Shown: positions 21,101 through 29,900 of the stretch, one piece after another
How the letters are laid out: each line of letters begins with the position of its first letter
Numbering within the stretch: the stretch's first letter is position 1
Assembly (NCBI GenBank): GCA_016714025.1
Contig: JADJOB010000002.1
Span: 169,501 to 233,500, forward strand
Direction: 5' to 3'
Source of the DNA: Saprospiraceae bacterium
GTDB lineage: Bacteria > Bacteroidota > Bacteroidia > Chitinophagales > Saprospiraceae
DNA: 64,000 nt
The notes under the pieces: generated by a model
What the model saw: only the letters and a program-made list of their open reading frames with translations
Databases searched by the model: none
Told to the model about the DNA's origin: nothing
Position numbers and translations under genes: made by a program

Positions 21101-22533
21101 ACCTGATTGGGCCGCGGTCTGACGCGTAATGAAATAAAACCCAATTCAGCATTGTAATTATATTCATTCGGACTTAAACGTTTTGCACGTACTTTTTCAA
21201 AATCGCGTCCTTGTTTTAAATTTAAACCAGCAGGATCTGAAAGATAACGCACCACTTTATTTAAATCCCTTGCTTCATCATTTGAAAGAATCCGATCGAG
21301 CAGGGTATTGGAAGTATTGGATGGAACAAAAGCACCTCCTTTGTCACGAGACACTGCGCGACCCGGTAGATAAGTTTGTGCTTGTGTTGGATCCATATCA
21401 AAAAGTTCCAATTCAGAAACTCCCAAATCATTTAATGCAACAATATCTCTTAATTCAGTTTCCCGGCTGTTTTGTGCATCCTCTGTCAACCAGACTTCAA
21501 TGTTTTTAATTTTAAATTGGCTGTTGATTTCTGGCAGATTTGCCAGCGCCGTTTCGTAACTGTTGCGATTGTAGTGACTTAAAAAGAAATGTCGGTTTTC
21601 ATCGTATTGATCCGGGCGAACTTCATATTCCTGATAGACACCTCCGCCTTTTGTTTGAATGCTTTCTTGTTTAGATTTTTGCTGAGAAACCAAACCGGTC
21701 AAACGGAGATAACCAAATTGCCAATCTGTTTTAAAACCAAATAAATTTTGACTGCCCTGAATTAAATTGGTTCTTAATGGCAAACTCACATTTCCCGCTT
21801 CAATTTTTTTAATGATGTCATCTTCAGAAAATTTTTCTGAATCGTAAGCCAACTTTAATTTATTCTCAAAATCAAATGCAGCTTTGGTATCGTAGTTTGT
21901 ATTTAATTTTAATTTATCGCCAATGTTTCCGGTTACATCCATCCGGATATCCATATCAAAATCGGGTGTAAGTTGTCTCTTTTGTCTTTCAGGAATTTGA
22001 GGGTTATCCGTAAACGAATAATTCGCTCCTAAAGTAAATCCTATTGAACCTTGAGGTTTGATATCTATTCCAAATCCACCAAATAATTTATCTGCCAGAT
22101 TTTTCTTTAAATTCAATTTAGTGATTGGATCAATAATTCCTTCAGTATTGCGTCTGGTCGTACTGATCCCGGCAAGATTTTTCATGTATTCACGATCCTG
22201 TTGCCTTGCTTTAAAATTCATGAATTCGGTAAAACTGAGATTGCTGGAAGGACGGTAATGTTCGTCACCGATTTTTTCGGTCACTTTGTATTCTCCAGAT
22301 TCCGGATCGTATTCAATTTTTTGTTCGACCACTTTTGGATCTTTGAGATCAAAAGGATTGTCTTTAGGATTTTGGACAAAATTTCCTGAACGATCCTTGA
22401 GTGGAACGGTATCTGCCGAAGTCGAATAAACAACTTCATCCCAGTTAGGTACTGCGTGACCACCTGCCAAAAGCTGGCATTGCAAAAAAATCAGGAAAAA
22501 CAATAAGATTAGTGTACGTTCCGCACTTAACAT
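15163..22533 (-). CDS. sprA: SprA, type IX secretion system outer-membrane translocon
   Basis: A 2456-residue protein of the SprA/Sov family, the very large outer-membrane beta-barrel through which T9SS cargo leaves the cell. Residues 1-23 are a signal peptide (MLSAERTLILLFFLIFLQC). The body is a long alternation of amphipathic strands rich in Asn, Asp, Tyr and aromatic residues, with plug-like stretches such as GGVVYIDDFEGSSSGIG near residue 865. The C-terminus ends in strands typical of an outer-membrane barrel (NLNVRLFCDYRKTIPY, GLTILYTLN). Length fits the family, whose members are about 2400 residues. The ATG at 22533 is chosen because a TTG at 22593 lies in a promoter box. ruvA ends 79 nt upstream. 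Confidence 0.95.
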   Translation of the reverse strand: MLSAERTLILLFFLIFLQCQLLAGGHAVPNWDEVVYSTSADTVPLKDRSGNFVQNPKDNPFDLKDPKVVEQKIEYDPESGEYKVTEKIGDEHYRPSSNLSFTEFMNFKARQQDREYMKNLAGISTTRRNTEGIIDPITKLNLKKNLADKLFGGFGIDIKPQGSIGFTLGANYSFTDNPQIPERQKRQLTPDFDMDIRMDVTGNIGDKLKLNTNYDTKAAFDFENKLKLAYDSEKFSEDDIIKKIEAGNVSLPLRTNLIQGSQNLFGFKTDWQFGYLRLTGLVSQQKSKQESIQTKGGGVYQEYEVRPDQYDENRHFFLSHYNRNSYETALANLPEINSQFKIKNIEVWLTEDAQNSRETELRDIVALNDLGVSELELFDMDPTQAQTYLPGRAVSRDKGGAFVPSNTSNTLLDRILSNDEARDLNKVVRYLSDPAGLNLKQGRDFEKVRAKRLSPNEYNYNAELGFISLRVRPRPNQVLAVSYQYLQNGREIDPRTGAVYKVGEMSSDVKSDSLSYKVIFVKMLKSSGQRTDLPSYKLMMKNVYPTGGFNLNQEDFTMDIFYEDQDGISKRYIQEVEGYPLLNLFNLDFLNKTNDPQPDGVFDFVSGQTVIPASGAVIFPVLEPFGASLKKLLGKVITDPNQLDAVFNKYKYTELYDTSITAARRELKSNQFLIKGTYKSGKSNEIPLNTFNLDPNARIIVSAGSLTLNEGSDYIVDRNLGKVTILNEALLQSGVPISVKFEDNALFSFQTKTMIGLRAEYSKRKDLSFGATYMHLFEKPFTEKVNIGEDPINNRIVGLDFNVKQKAPWLTRALDKLPLYSTKEPSTWTAQAEAAALIPGHSKAINQQGSEGGVVYIDDFEGSSSGIGLGFNVSQWILASAPQGLSDPAFFGTGIYDNPISNANRALLSWYRIDDYARVDSRNLSNSYTRLVDETEIFPTKQRPLGFSTELTFDMTYYPREKGPYNFDVAGGLTATDPKQGTFTTGGIDPDNNLLQPETRWGGLMTRLNTVDFEANNVEYIDFWMLNPFLEKADPNDPVTGNGRIYLQLGTFSEDILKDGKQQFEHGLPTKTIPLRTDVSVFGNISRVPPITSSFDVNDREQQDLGYDGLNSESDQLEKNELTFFKDYLDRQKAYLNPQALQKVVLDPSNDNYVSYRSNTFTGNETVLDKYKRYNMPEGNGQIETGNAQSTAYTGYPDQEDLNYDKSLNEIESYYNYEIPLTRTADNKIYFDPSDPKNYVTDTVIVRPPNSNNVEEVWYRFRIPVKSGTAVGEIKDFRSIQSMRMLYTGFDQTVTFRFIKFQLGRNSWRKYKDFCAAGQDDGNKSLILDKVDIEENSGKTPFNYTTPPGIQRERFYSTQYADIQQNESSLLLRKEGLLAGCENSIYKIIDLDIRKYKRIKMFVHGESIKSKNTDSVCVFIRLGKDFTNNYYEYEIPLRYSNEAFFNIRDSIWPKDDEFDFPLQLLLDLKNKRNNDPNASLNSLYEIADPEKPGNRVRIIGNPTIGLVRGVQLGFKNKGGEDVEDLEVWLNELRLTGLEEKGGLAAQARAELQLADLGNLSLAGNYSSVGWGGIDQKLDQRARDNTKQFDGTMNISLDKFLPEKVGVRLPLALQLSKTIRTPEYDPNNTDLKLKDQIKAASSKQKKDSIKDLAVDYSDIKSFALNNIRRERKGTSKPKPWNIENFSVSYAHSVSNKHNPVIAEDKLKSQQGGVDYNFSLTPKYIEPLKKVIKNPNLKFLSEINFNVIPNSFSVRNALDRKSSTRVYRFAAPKYSTWEDRKFSWNRDYTLTWDFTRSLKFNFSARNEAAVDEITFNPLRQSYINPITGQSVDASQRGKFVRENLADFGRNKDYKHNFTLAYAVPMRLFPYLDFVTIRTQYTANYNWAAGSLNSIDSLGSVISNGQTISLTNEFNFTTLYGKSKFLKKYSGEGVSSGRFRPANKSRENAKPEETEKGTKNKKEKSEKVNPLIKVAVTPLIMLKRVQLNFSQNKATTIPGFMERPEILGLNGGFAAPGWDFITGKQPDFGKNGWLDRIAEKGWISANCYFNKEMLQKKSNTIGAKLKVEPVRDFNIDLNIDRNFTRDHAETFKLDSVFGTNLMAFQHFTPFENGQYTISYVSLQTIFEKDIDKVFKRFSDNRPIISKRVADRYGIKNVSPFNPEYSDGFQGDHIDVVTPAFLAAYTGQDPNSFNLDLFKTIPLPNWQVNYSGLARLPKLKDIFQDLSIRHGYKNTLTINSFRTNLDYRTNTNELPISRRGNELKASYHSKYEVPEMVINEQFAPLIGVNVKTKSGIELGLDLNKNRNLKLQNGIEGQLLETKATNYTIKAGYTIKDYYISWIPGMKALNKGVKIPKKKKKSKKTEEQQAANAPKGNDLEFTFDFGINDNITKIHRLDNNIPSQTTAGAKQISFTPAVKYSLNKNLNVRLFCDYRKTIPYIQNQFKDVRINGGLTILYTLN

Positions 22534-22590
22534 AAGAGATTTCAAGTATTTTATAGAAAAAACCGCCTGACTATAACGAAGAAATTGGCG

Positions 22591-22598
22591 CAAAGGTA
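22591..22598 (-). promoter_or_regulatory. Putative sprA -7 box
   Basis: TACCTTTG followed by CGCC on the minus strand, identical to the ruvA box through TACCTTTGCGCC. It lies in the ruvA-sprA gap, 57 nt before the sprA ATG. It may give sprA its own transcript in addition to read-through from ruvA. Confidence 0.45.
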
Positions 22599-22612
22599 TG
22601 TTTTACAAGACT

Positions 22613-23203
22613 TCAGGATAATTTTTTTAAAGCCAATTTTATCAGAACTTCAATGGCTATATCTGATTGAGTGGCTTCGGGAATTAATTTAAAAGCCTGA
22701 TCGATTGCATTCCGGTTAAAACCTAAGGCCAAAAGTGCTGAAATGGCCTCAGATTTTACCTGATTTCCGGCCTGAACCGGATGTGAAGTCCCTACAATCA
22801 GGTCCTTTCCTAATTTATCAAATAAATCAATGATGATCCGTTGGGCCGTTTTGGGGCCGACCCCTTTGATTTTACGAAATACCGCATCATCTTTTAAATG
22901 GATTGCTGATTTAATTCCTGATGGATCTAAAGACGACAGGATTAACCTGGCAGTATTAGGACCCACTCCATTTACTGATATTAATAAAATAAATAATTGT
23001 CGTTCCTCTTCTGTAATAAATCCAAACAAATGATGCCCATCTTCTTTAATAATCAAGTGGGTCAACATTTTCACTTGTTGCAATCCCTCCAGTTGACTGT
23101 AACTGTGCAGACTAATAAATATCTGATATCCGATACCCTGCGTTTCAATAACGACATAATTAGGATGTTTAACAGAAATACTACCGCTGACTGAATAGAT
23201 CAT
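22613..23203 (-). CDS. ruvA: Holliday junction branch migration protein RuvA
   Basis: A 196-residue RuvA, the tetrameric subunit that binds Holliday junctions and loads the RuvB motor. Residues 1-62 are the OB-fold domain (MIYSVSGSISVKHPNYVVIE). Residues about 65-140 hold two helix-hairpin-helix motifs (LLISVNGVGPNTARLIL and FRKIKGVGPKTAQRIIIDL). Residues 150-196 are the C-terminal RuvB-contact domain. Length matches the family. The ATG at 23203 lies 7 nt after a -7 box. No ruvB or ruvC is in the window. sprA follows on the same strand. Confidence 0.95.
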   Translation of the reverse strand: MIYSVSGSISVKHPNYVVIETQGIGYQIFISLHSYSQLEGLQQVKMLTHLIIKEDGHHLFGFITEEERQLFILLISVNGVGPNTARLILSSLDPSGIKSAIHLKDDAVFRKIKGVGPKTAQRIIIDLFDKLGKDLIVGTSHPVQAGNQVKSEAISALLALGFNRNAIDQAFKLIPEATQSDIAIEVLIKLALKKLS

Positions 23204-23210
23204 GAAGGCG

Positions 23211-23218
23211 CAAAGGTA
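23211..23218 (-). promoter_or_regulatory. ruvA -7 box, nearly leaderless
   Basis: The minus strand reads TACCTTTGCGCCTTCATG, so the TAnnTTTG box ends 7 nt before the ruvA start codon and the expected transcription start lies at or next to the ATG. Confidence 0.55.
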
Positions 23219-23275
23219 GTAAATTATATATTAAAAATATTTAATATGATCCTAAAATAAAGGCAGTTTATGAAC

Positions 23276-23327
23276 TTTTTTTCTTCAAGAACCTGGGGTT
23301 TAAACCCCAGGTTCTTGAAGAAAAAAA
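23276..23327. repeat. 52-nt perfect palindrome, GGGTTTAAACCC family
   Basis: 26 bases are followed by their exact reverse complement. The arms read CTTCAAGAACCTGGGGTTT, flanked by T7 on the left and A8 on the right. It shares the centre and the AACC-N2-GGGTTT arm pattern with the palindrome at 14517-14580, while other arm positions differ in compensating pairs. It lies just downstream of pyrH. On both strands the T run precedes the hairpin, unlike a standard terminator. Confidence 0.9.
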
Positions 23328-23352
23328 ATTTGTCTTGAAGGGAGCAAGGTTT

Positions 23353-24060
23353 TTAGCTGACCAGCGTACCTACATGTTCTCCTAAAATAATGCGTTCGAA
23401 ATTGCTGGATTGGTTGATATCAAATACTACAATGGGCATGTGATTTTCTTTACACATTGTAAAAGCTGTCATGTCCATCACTTGCAAACCACGAGAGATC
23501 ACTTCATCAAATCCAAGTCGCTCAAATTTTACTGCATCTGAATGTTTCATAGGGTCTTTATCATAAATTCCATCCACCCGGGTCCCTTTTAATATAACAT
23601 CTACATTCAGTTCACTTGCACGCAAGGCTGCAGCAGAGTCTGTAGTAAAATAGGGATTTCCGGTACCCGCTGCAAAAATGATTACGCGTCCTTTTTCAAG
23701 ATGGCGTACTGCTCGCCGGCGAATGTATGGTTCTGCAATTTGGCGCATTTCAATGGCGGTAATCAATCGGGTATAAACTCCTATTAATTCAAGTGCACTT
23801 TGCAAGGCCATTCCATTGATACAGGTAGCCAACATACCCATATAATCACCTTGTACCCGTTCAATTCCGGATCCTTCCCCATCCATTCCCCGAAAAATAT
23901 TTCCACCACCAATGACCACAGCCAGTTCAATCTTATGACTAACCGCCATTTTAATCTGGCTTGCATAATATTTTAACATTTGTGGTTCAATCCCGTATGC
24001 CTGATCCCCCATCAGTGCTTCCCCGCTTAATTTCAACAGGATTCGTTTATACTTTGGCAT
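23353..24060 (-). CDS. pyrH: UMP kinase
   Basis: A 235-residue amino-acid-kinase-fold enzyme that phosphorylates UMP to UDP with ATP. It starts MPKYKRILLKLSGEALMG (phosphate-binding loop). It contains VIGGGNIFRG, the UMP-binding region, and FAAGTGNPYFTTDSAAALRA near residues 130-150. The length is normal for hexameric bacterial PyrH. It follows tsf after a 241-nt gap that carries a dispersed repeat. In many bacteria frr comes next, but here the next gene is ruvA after 149 nt. Confidence 0.96.
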   Translation of the reverse strand: MPKYKRILLKLSGEALMGDQAYGIEPQMLKYYASQIKMAVSHKIELAVVIGGGNIFRGMDGEGSGIERVQGDYMGMLATCINGMALQSALELIGVYTRLITAIEMRQIAEPYIRRRAVRHLEKGRVIIFAAGTGNPYFTTDSAAALRASELNVDVILKGTRVDGIYDKDPMKHSDAVKFERLGFDEVISRGLQVMDMTAFTMCKENHMPIVVFDINQSSNFERIILGEHVGTLVS

Positions 24061-24180
24061 GTTTGAATGTTTGAGTAAATATAGAGATTATTTATAATAC
24101 CAAGTGGCAGTCAGGGAAAGCCAAATTGCTTGAATTCGTTGATTCGACTTTAAAAAGATTGGAAGTAACATTAACTGACA

Positions 24181-24213
24181 TTTACCCTCGGCGAGGACAC
24201 CTTTGGGAATTGC
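24181..24213 (-). repeat. Dispersed repeat copy, core TCCTCGCCGAGG
   Basis: On the minus strand this reads AAAGGTGTCCTCGCCGAGGG. It matches the units at 44267-44500 (GAAGGCGTCCTCGCCGAGG) and the copy at 44554-44590. The central CCTCGGCGAGG (24186-24196) is self-complementary. It lies between tsf and pyrH. Confidence 0.7.
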
Positions 24214-24301
24214 TCTTTACGAGCCAATTTAATAAATGCTGAAGGGAATGGGAAATTTTAACTAGCGAATCGGCTAAAAACTCAATTCGTTGAAACGCTA
24301 C

Positions 24302-25138
24302 CTATCCTAATTTCACGTGTTTAAACCCTGTAACAGTCAAATCTTTATCAAATGACTTCAGGTAAGACGAGATGGTATGGGATCCGTCTTTTACAAATTG
24401 TTGATGCAGCAGCGTACTCTCTTTGTAGAATTTTTCCAGTTTACCGAGAGCTATTTTTTCAAGCATGGCTTCAGGTTTACCTTCTGCTCGAGCTTGTTCT
24501 TTTCCGATTTCTATTTCTTTTGCAATAACTGCACTGTCAACGTCTGTTTTATCCAATGCGATTGGTTTCATGGCAGCAATTTGCATGGCAACGTCTTTGC
24601 CAGCATCTGTAAATTGATCCCCACTCTTATTTAAACCAACCAAAACACCGGCTTTGTTACCCATGTGAATATAAAATTCTACCTGAGCTGCTTCGAGGGT
24701 TTCATAGTTAGACAATTCGATTTTTTCACCAATGGCTGCAACCATATCGGTTATTTTATCTCCGATGCTGGTAGTCCCTTCATAATTTTGTTGAAGTAAG
24801 GCTTCAAGACTTGAAGGAAAGGTAGCCAATGCGATATCAGCAATTTTTTTGGTGGTGTTTATAAAGTCTTCATTTTTTGAAACAAAGTCAGTTTCTGAGC
24901 TCACTTTTACAACAACGCCTTTAGTCTTTGAATCATTAACTTTTGCAATTACAACTCCTTCTTTGGCTTCACGATCCGCACGTTTAATAGATAATTTTTG
25001 TCCTTTCTTACGAAGAATTTCTATTGCTTTTTCAAAATCGCCTTCAGCTTCAGTCAATGCTGCTTTGCAATCCATCATTCCGGCTCCGGTCGTATCTCTT
25101 AAATTCTTAACATCCGCTGCTGATAAGGTAAAACTCAT
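24302..25138 (-). CDS. tsf: Elongation factor Ts
   Basis: A 278-residue EF-Ts, the nucleotide-exchange factor of EF-Tu. The N-terminal UBA-like domain carries the signature LRDTTGAGMMDCKAAL (residues 13-28), followed by the core domains with VSSETDFVSKNEDF (about 78-91) and the coiled-coil region to the end. Length is normal. It follows rpsB by 28 nt, the common rpsB-tsf order. Confidence 0.97.
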   Translation of the reverse strand: MSFTLSAADVKNLRDTTGAGMMDCKAALTEAEGDFEKAIEILRKKGQKLSIKRADREAKEGVVIAKVNDSKTKGVVVKVSSETDFVSKNEDFINTTKKIADIALATFPSSLEALLQQNYEGTTSIGDKITDMVAAIGEKIELSNYETLEAAQVEFYIHMGNKAGVLVGLNKSGDQFTDAGKDVAMQIAAMKPIALDKTDVDSAVIAKEIEIGKEQARAEGKPEAMLEKIALGKLEKFYKESTLLHQQFVKDGSHTISSYLKSFDKDLTVTGFKHVKLG

Positions 25139-25166
25139 ATTGTCTTTTTATTATGTATACTATTTA

Positions 25167-25880
25167 TTAATTCGCTTCTTCTTTAACTTCTGCATTGCGT
25201 TCTTCCAATCCTTCTTTTATGGCTTCAACCATATAGCGCGTAATAATTTCAATAGATTTAGAAGAATCGTCATTTGCAGGAATTGGGAAATCAACCAAAT
25301 TTGGATCACTGTTGGTATCAACCATGGCAAACGTACGGATGCCCAGACGATCTGCTTCATCCACTGCCAAATGCTCATTTAAAATATCTACAATAAATAC
25401 AGCTGATGGCAATCTGTTTAAATTAGCAACTCCACCCAATACGCGTTCCATTTTATCGCGTTCCCGGCTCAATGTCAAACGTTCCTTCTTTGTAATATTG
25501 GTAACATTTCCATCTGCCAGCATACGCTCGATGTTGTTCATTTTTTTAACAGAACGACGAATGGTTGTAAAGTTTGTCATCATTCCACCCAACCAACGCT
25601 CCGTTACAAAAGGCATGTTGACACTTTTTGCAGCTTCAGAAACGATGTCTCTCGCTTGTTTTTTAGTTGCGACAAACATAATTTTCTTTCCGGATTTTGC
25701 AATTTGTTTTAATGCTTGTCCGGCTTTTTCCAAACACTCTGCGGTTCTATTTAAATCAATTAAATGTACGCCTTTGTGTTCTTTAAAAATATATTGACGC
25801 ATTTTTGGATTCCACTTTTTACGCAAGTGGCCAAAATGTACATTCGCATCAAGGAGTTGATTATAACTAGGTTTTTCCAT
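25167..25880 (-). CDS. rpsB: 30S ribosomal protein S2
   Basis: A 237-residue S2 with the usual opening LLDANVHFGHLRKKWNPKM, the central RWLGGMMTNFTTIRRSV (about 110-127) and DTNSDPNLVDFPIPANDDS near residues 190-208. It has a short acidic tail. It lies between rpsI (27 nt upstream) and tsf (28 nt downstream) in the rplM-rpsI-rpsB-tsf unit typical of Bacteroidota. Confidence 0.97.
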   Translation of the reverse strand: MEKPSYNQLLDANVHFGHLRKKWNPKMRQYIFKEHKGVHLIDLNRTAECLEKAGQALKQIAKSGKKIMFVATKKQARDIVSEAAKSVNMPFVTERWLGGMMTNFTTIRRSVKKMNNIERMLADGNVTNITKKERLTLSRERDKMERVLGGVANLNRLPSAVFIVDILNEHLAVDEADRLGIRTFAMVDTNSDPNLVDFPIPANDDSSKSIEIITRYMVEAIKEGLEERNAEVKEEAN

Positions 25881-25907
25881 TTTTCTCTGTAATGATAAAT
25901 TAAGAAA

Positions 25908-26297
25908 TTAACGTTTACTAAACTGCGTACTACGACGTGCTTTACGTAAACCGAATTTTTTACGTTCTACTTCACGGGCATCTCGTGTCAAAAATTTCTT
26001 TTCTTTTAGTGGTGCCCGAAACTCTGCATCAATTTTACAAAGTGCTCTTGATATTGCCAATCGCAATGCTTCTGCTTGTCCTTTCAATCCACCTCCATCT
26101 ACTACCGCTTTCACAGTATAAGTTTGTTCGGATTGAACAGTTTGCATCGGATCCATTACTTTTTGTGCAATGTCCTTTATTGGAAAATATTCATTTAAAG
26201 CCCTGCCATTGATGATTACTTCATTGGTGGCTCCTTTTGTAAGGTACACGCGGGCTACCGCAGCTTTCCTTCTACCTATTGCATTGATCATTTCCAT
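25908..26297 (-). CDS. rpsI: 30S ribosomal protein S9
   Basis: A 129-residue S9 with the start MEMINAIGRRKAAVARVYL, the central GGGLKGQAEALRLAISRAL and the basic tail ending in ARRSTQFSKR, whose last residues reach the P-site tRNA in the ribosome. It starts 5 nt after the rplM stop codon. Confidence 0.97.
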   Translation of the reverse strand: MEMINAIGRRKAAVARVYLTKGATNEVIINGRALNEYFPIKDIAQKVMDPMQTVQSEQTYTVKAVVDGGGLKGQAEALRLAISRALCKIDAEFRAPLKEKKFLTRDAREVERKKFGLRKARRSTQFSKR

Positions 26298-26302
26298 ATC
26301 GC

Positions 26303-26746
26303 TTAGATTGTATAAGGTTCAGGTTTTTGAGCAGCATGATAATGCTCCGGACCTTCGTAAACAAATAATTTTCTGAACATGGCATCTCCCAATTTATTTT
26401 TTGGGAGCATTTTGCGAACGGCTGTTTCAATCACTCGGGTCGGGTGTTTTTCGAGCATTTGCCGTGGAGTAATGCTTTTTTGACCTCCTGGATATCCGCT
26501 ATAGGTTAAGTAAACTTTATCATCAAGTTTCTTGCCTGTAAAACGCACTTTAGATGCATTTACAACGATTACACAATCGCCACAATCAACATGAGGGGTA
26601 TAATCTACGCGATGCTTCCCTCTTAGAATGGAGGCAATCTGGGATGAAAGACGCCCCACAACGAGGGTCTCTGCATCAATTACAAACCACTTCCGCTGGA
26701 CGTCTTCCGGGCGTCTGTGTTTCGTTTCGTAACTACGTGTATTCAC
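26303..26746 (-). CDS. rplM: 50S ribosomal protein L13
   Basis: A 147-residue L13 with WFVIDAETLVVGRLSSQIA (about 20-38), HVDCGDCVIVVNASKV and the signature VRKMLPKNKLGDAMFRKLFVY. It is the first gene of the rplM-rpsI-rpsB-tsf unit, with a -7 box 43 nt upstream. Confidence 0.97.
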   Translation of the reverse strand: MNTRSYETKHRRPEDVQRKWFVIDAETLVVGRLSSQIASILRGKHRVDYTPHVDCGDCVIVVNASKVRFTGKKLDDKVYLTYSGYPGGQKSITPRQMLEKHPTRVIETAVRKMLPKNKLGDAMFRKLFVYEGPEHYHAAQKPEPYTI

Positions 26747-26789
26747 TTTATTGAATTTAAATTAGTACTGGCTTTTTTCAAAGCGGGCA

Positions 26790-26797
26790 CAAATGTA
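26790..26797 (-). promoter_or_regulatory. Putative promoter of the rplM operon
   Basis: The minus strand reads TACATTTG, a full TAnnTTTG match, 43 nt before the rplM ATG. No TTG lies at the ideal -33 distance. Confidence 0.45.
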
Positions 26798-26998
26798 AGT
26801 TCTTCTGTCAAATTTTGACTAATTTTTTAGAATATTTTTCACTATTTTTTTTATAACTGCCTGAAAAACAGCTAAATTTTTGTCAATAATGAAAAATTAT
26901 TGGCCTGAAAAGCCTGGTCGCAAGCAAACTGGCTGGATTTGGATGGGCTCAGCCTGACCCCCTGCAATCTTTGAAAAATTGATTTTTCCTGGCAAAAT

Positions 26999-29900
26999 TC
27001 ATTCAAATACAATTTTAGCGATTGCCCTGTTTCCCTTGTCATCCTGCAATTGCAAATAATACAATCCAGCGGGCAGGTCATTTCGTTCTATTCTGAATTG
27101 TCGGTTAAGCCCCGTGAACTTTTGAATCGTACGGCCATCAGCCGAGTTCAATGATCCGGCAATTCTTTGAAATTGCCAGTCCTGGGGGATATAGACCTCC
27201 GCAAATTGATTCATTGGATTGGGAACCGCTATTAAGATTTGTGTGGAATGGGCATCATGGTCAGTCACGCCTGTAGTTTGCTTCAAACGAAGGATGGCTA
27301 CTTTGGTCAGTATGGGTTCATTAAAATCAAAATAAATGCCTGCGGTATTGTGAATGAATGAACCAACCCGCAATCCTTTTTTGGGTTGAATGCTGTACAA
27401 AAAATATCCGTGAGAATGTTGCTCGTTTAGTGTACTGTCGGGTAGCTGAATGTCTTTGAAAATGATCTCCAGGTTTCCATTTTCATCAAGACTGTAGGTA
27501 TAGGGATGGCTGCCATCAATTGGACTAAAGCTTGACCAATCAAGAGCATAATCGAGTTTATCTACAATACGAACGGTAAATGCAGTATCAGTTCCCGTGT
27601 TTTGAAACCGTATCAGATAGTTTAACACACTGTCTTTTGCTTGGAAGGATTCTGCAGACTTTCCACCAACATATGCGGTTTTATCATTGGGATCAAAGGC
27701 TCCTCTATTAGTATCACAGATCACAATACTGTCTCTGATTGGAAGTAAACCCTTGCATTCTTGTAGATTGTCAATCCAATATCGAATGCAATGTTCCTGT
27801 CCAAGACTAGCTGTACATGAAACTTTAAATTGAAAATTGATCTGCGCTGCGTTTCCAGGTTTTAATTCAGGAATTATAAATGTCCAATCCCTGCCTTGCA
27901 TTGAGTTAGGAGGAATTGAAGCTTGAATATTTTCAAAATAATCATCGAAAGTAATGGAAACCCTGGTGTTAAAAGCGGAAGCAGAACCTTCATTTCGTAT
28001 TTTAAATGTTGCAGAATTGTTGTCAAAGCACCGTCTCAAAGTCCCTAAAACAAAACTTGGAAATAAATCGGCACATTGCTCTTTTGCCTGAACCAATAAA
28101 TTCTCTTTCTGAGTTACTTGATTGACTTGTATGTTTACTTGGGTTGGAAAATTGCAGGGGGTCCAAATTGAAGATGGACTCTTAAGCTGCACATTATAAT
28201 TACCTGGTATGACATAGGATTTAAATATTCCGGATGGAGAAACTGGAACTGTGACCGAACGGTTATTTTCCCGGAGTACTAACTGAAAGTTTCCAGCCTC
28301 ATTTTCCATTGTGTCCCGAATACAATCTAAATTGTCATCGTTAAAAACAGTGCCCGAAAATTGTCCACTTGCGCTACTCATTTTTTTAGTATATTTATAT
28401 AAAGGGGCATTGTTAATAGAAGCATACAAAGTATCGTTATCGCCTCTATATAATCTTATATTGCTGTTGTTATCCACAAAAACATCTCTTAAACTTATTT
28501 CGTTAATTTCCTGAGAAAGTACGTTGCTTACATGGATTGAAAAATTAGGTGGATCTCCTGTTAAAGTATAAATATTTTCAAATTCATCTAAATAAAGAAA
28601 CCGCTCATCATTGGTGATTTCAAACCTATGCGTTGTTTTACCAAAATCAGTTGTGTACATCCAATGGTATTCAAAGTTTCCATCTAAAGCAAACCACCAA
28701 AATACATTATTTTGGGTCAATACAATTTCAAAAGTCACATCATCTGCTCCTTCTGCAAAAAATTTATTCCATGAAAGGCCATAATCAAATGAATAATAAA
28801 TTGTGTCAGAAAAATTCAAAGCATACAATATGTTTTGTCTTGATAATTTCAGATTACTGAGTAAAGGAAAATCAGAATGTTTCCCTATAAAATTCCAACT
28901 ATCTCCTTTGTCGTAAGAAATATATGTATTGACCGCACTTATATATATAAGATGTCCTTGCATATTCTTAAATAAATTTAATGGCAGCATATCCGGCAAT
29001 ACTTTTTTGAAAGTGGTTTTGAAATTATCATTGCTAAAAAGCATCGTATCACGAATTAAAAACATGAGTGTTCCATCCTCCCATAAATACAATTCATTGT
29101 TTTGGTATATGCCTAATTTATTCCATTCATACCCTCCATTAGAAGATATCTGCAGGTTTTTATCCGTTTGACACAAAAGATGATTTCTTCCAATTTGCTG
29201 GAAACTACTAATATTTGGTTCCACTAAGGGCAATTCGATGTTATTTAATGTACCCTGTGCATTCCAGTAACATGCATAGGCCCCAAAATCAAATACGATA
29301 TCATCCTCATTTGAATTTGAAACGCCTGTTTGGAAATATACATTTTTCAACTCTTCAATAGCATAATCCGGATCTTTTATCCAATTGATTCCGCCGTCAA
29401 TAGACCGGTAAACAGACTGACCAATTCCCATTAAAGTTCCATTTTTAAGAAGAACCAATTTATTAATATAAACTCCTGGCGGTAAAATGCGTTGAGTCCA
29501 AGTTTGACCAAAATCTGAAGAAACATACATATTGTAATCATAATCAAATAATGTATTTGAAGCTTCATGGAAAAATAAATTTCTACTACTTGAAGAGTTT
29601 GAAATTTTCCTGAGATTGGATCCATCGTCATCAAATTTCCAAATTGCTCCTGAGGCACCCAATGTTTTACGAACAAAATTCTGATTATTTCCCAGGCAAA
29701 GAAATTCCACATCATGGGTCCACCAGGATTGCGAGCTTTGTGCACCTGAAGCCATATTAAACAGATAAAAATTATTTAAACTTCCGGAATATATTGTTTG
29801 CCCATCTGGAGAAAAATTGTAATCTCTTATCTCATCCAACGAAGAGTCAATCTTCAGCCACAGTTTAGTTTTTGGCTGCCATTTATAGAATTCCTTTTCA

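Noticed and set aside
15316..22463. Many open frames opposite sprA
   Set aside because: They are shadows of a long gene with biased codon use; none has a signal, motif or promoter.
23276..23327. Ordinary intrinsic terminator of pyrH
   Set aside because: The T run comes before the stem and the A run after it on both strands, so no U tract follows the hairpin. The arms also extend through the runs. A terminator role is not excluded but the form is not standard.
26872..27081. Small minus-strand frame overlapping the 3' end of the propeller gene
   Set aside because: It overlaps the end of the T9SS tail in another frame and shows no family features.
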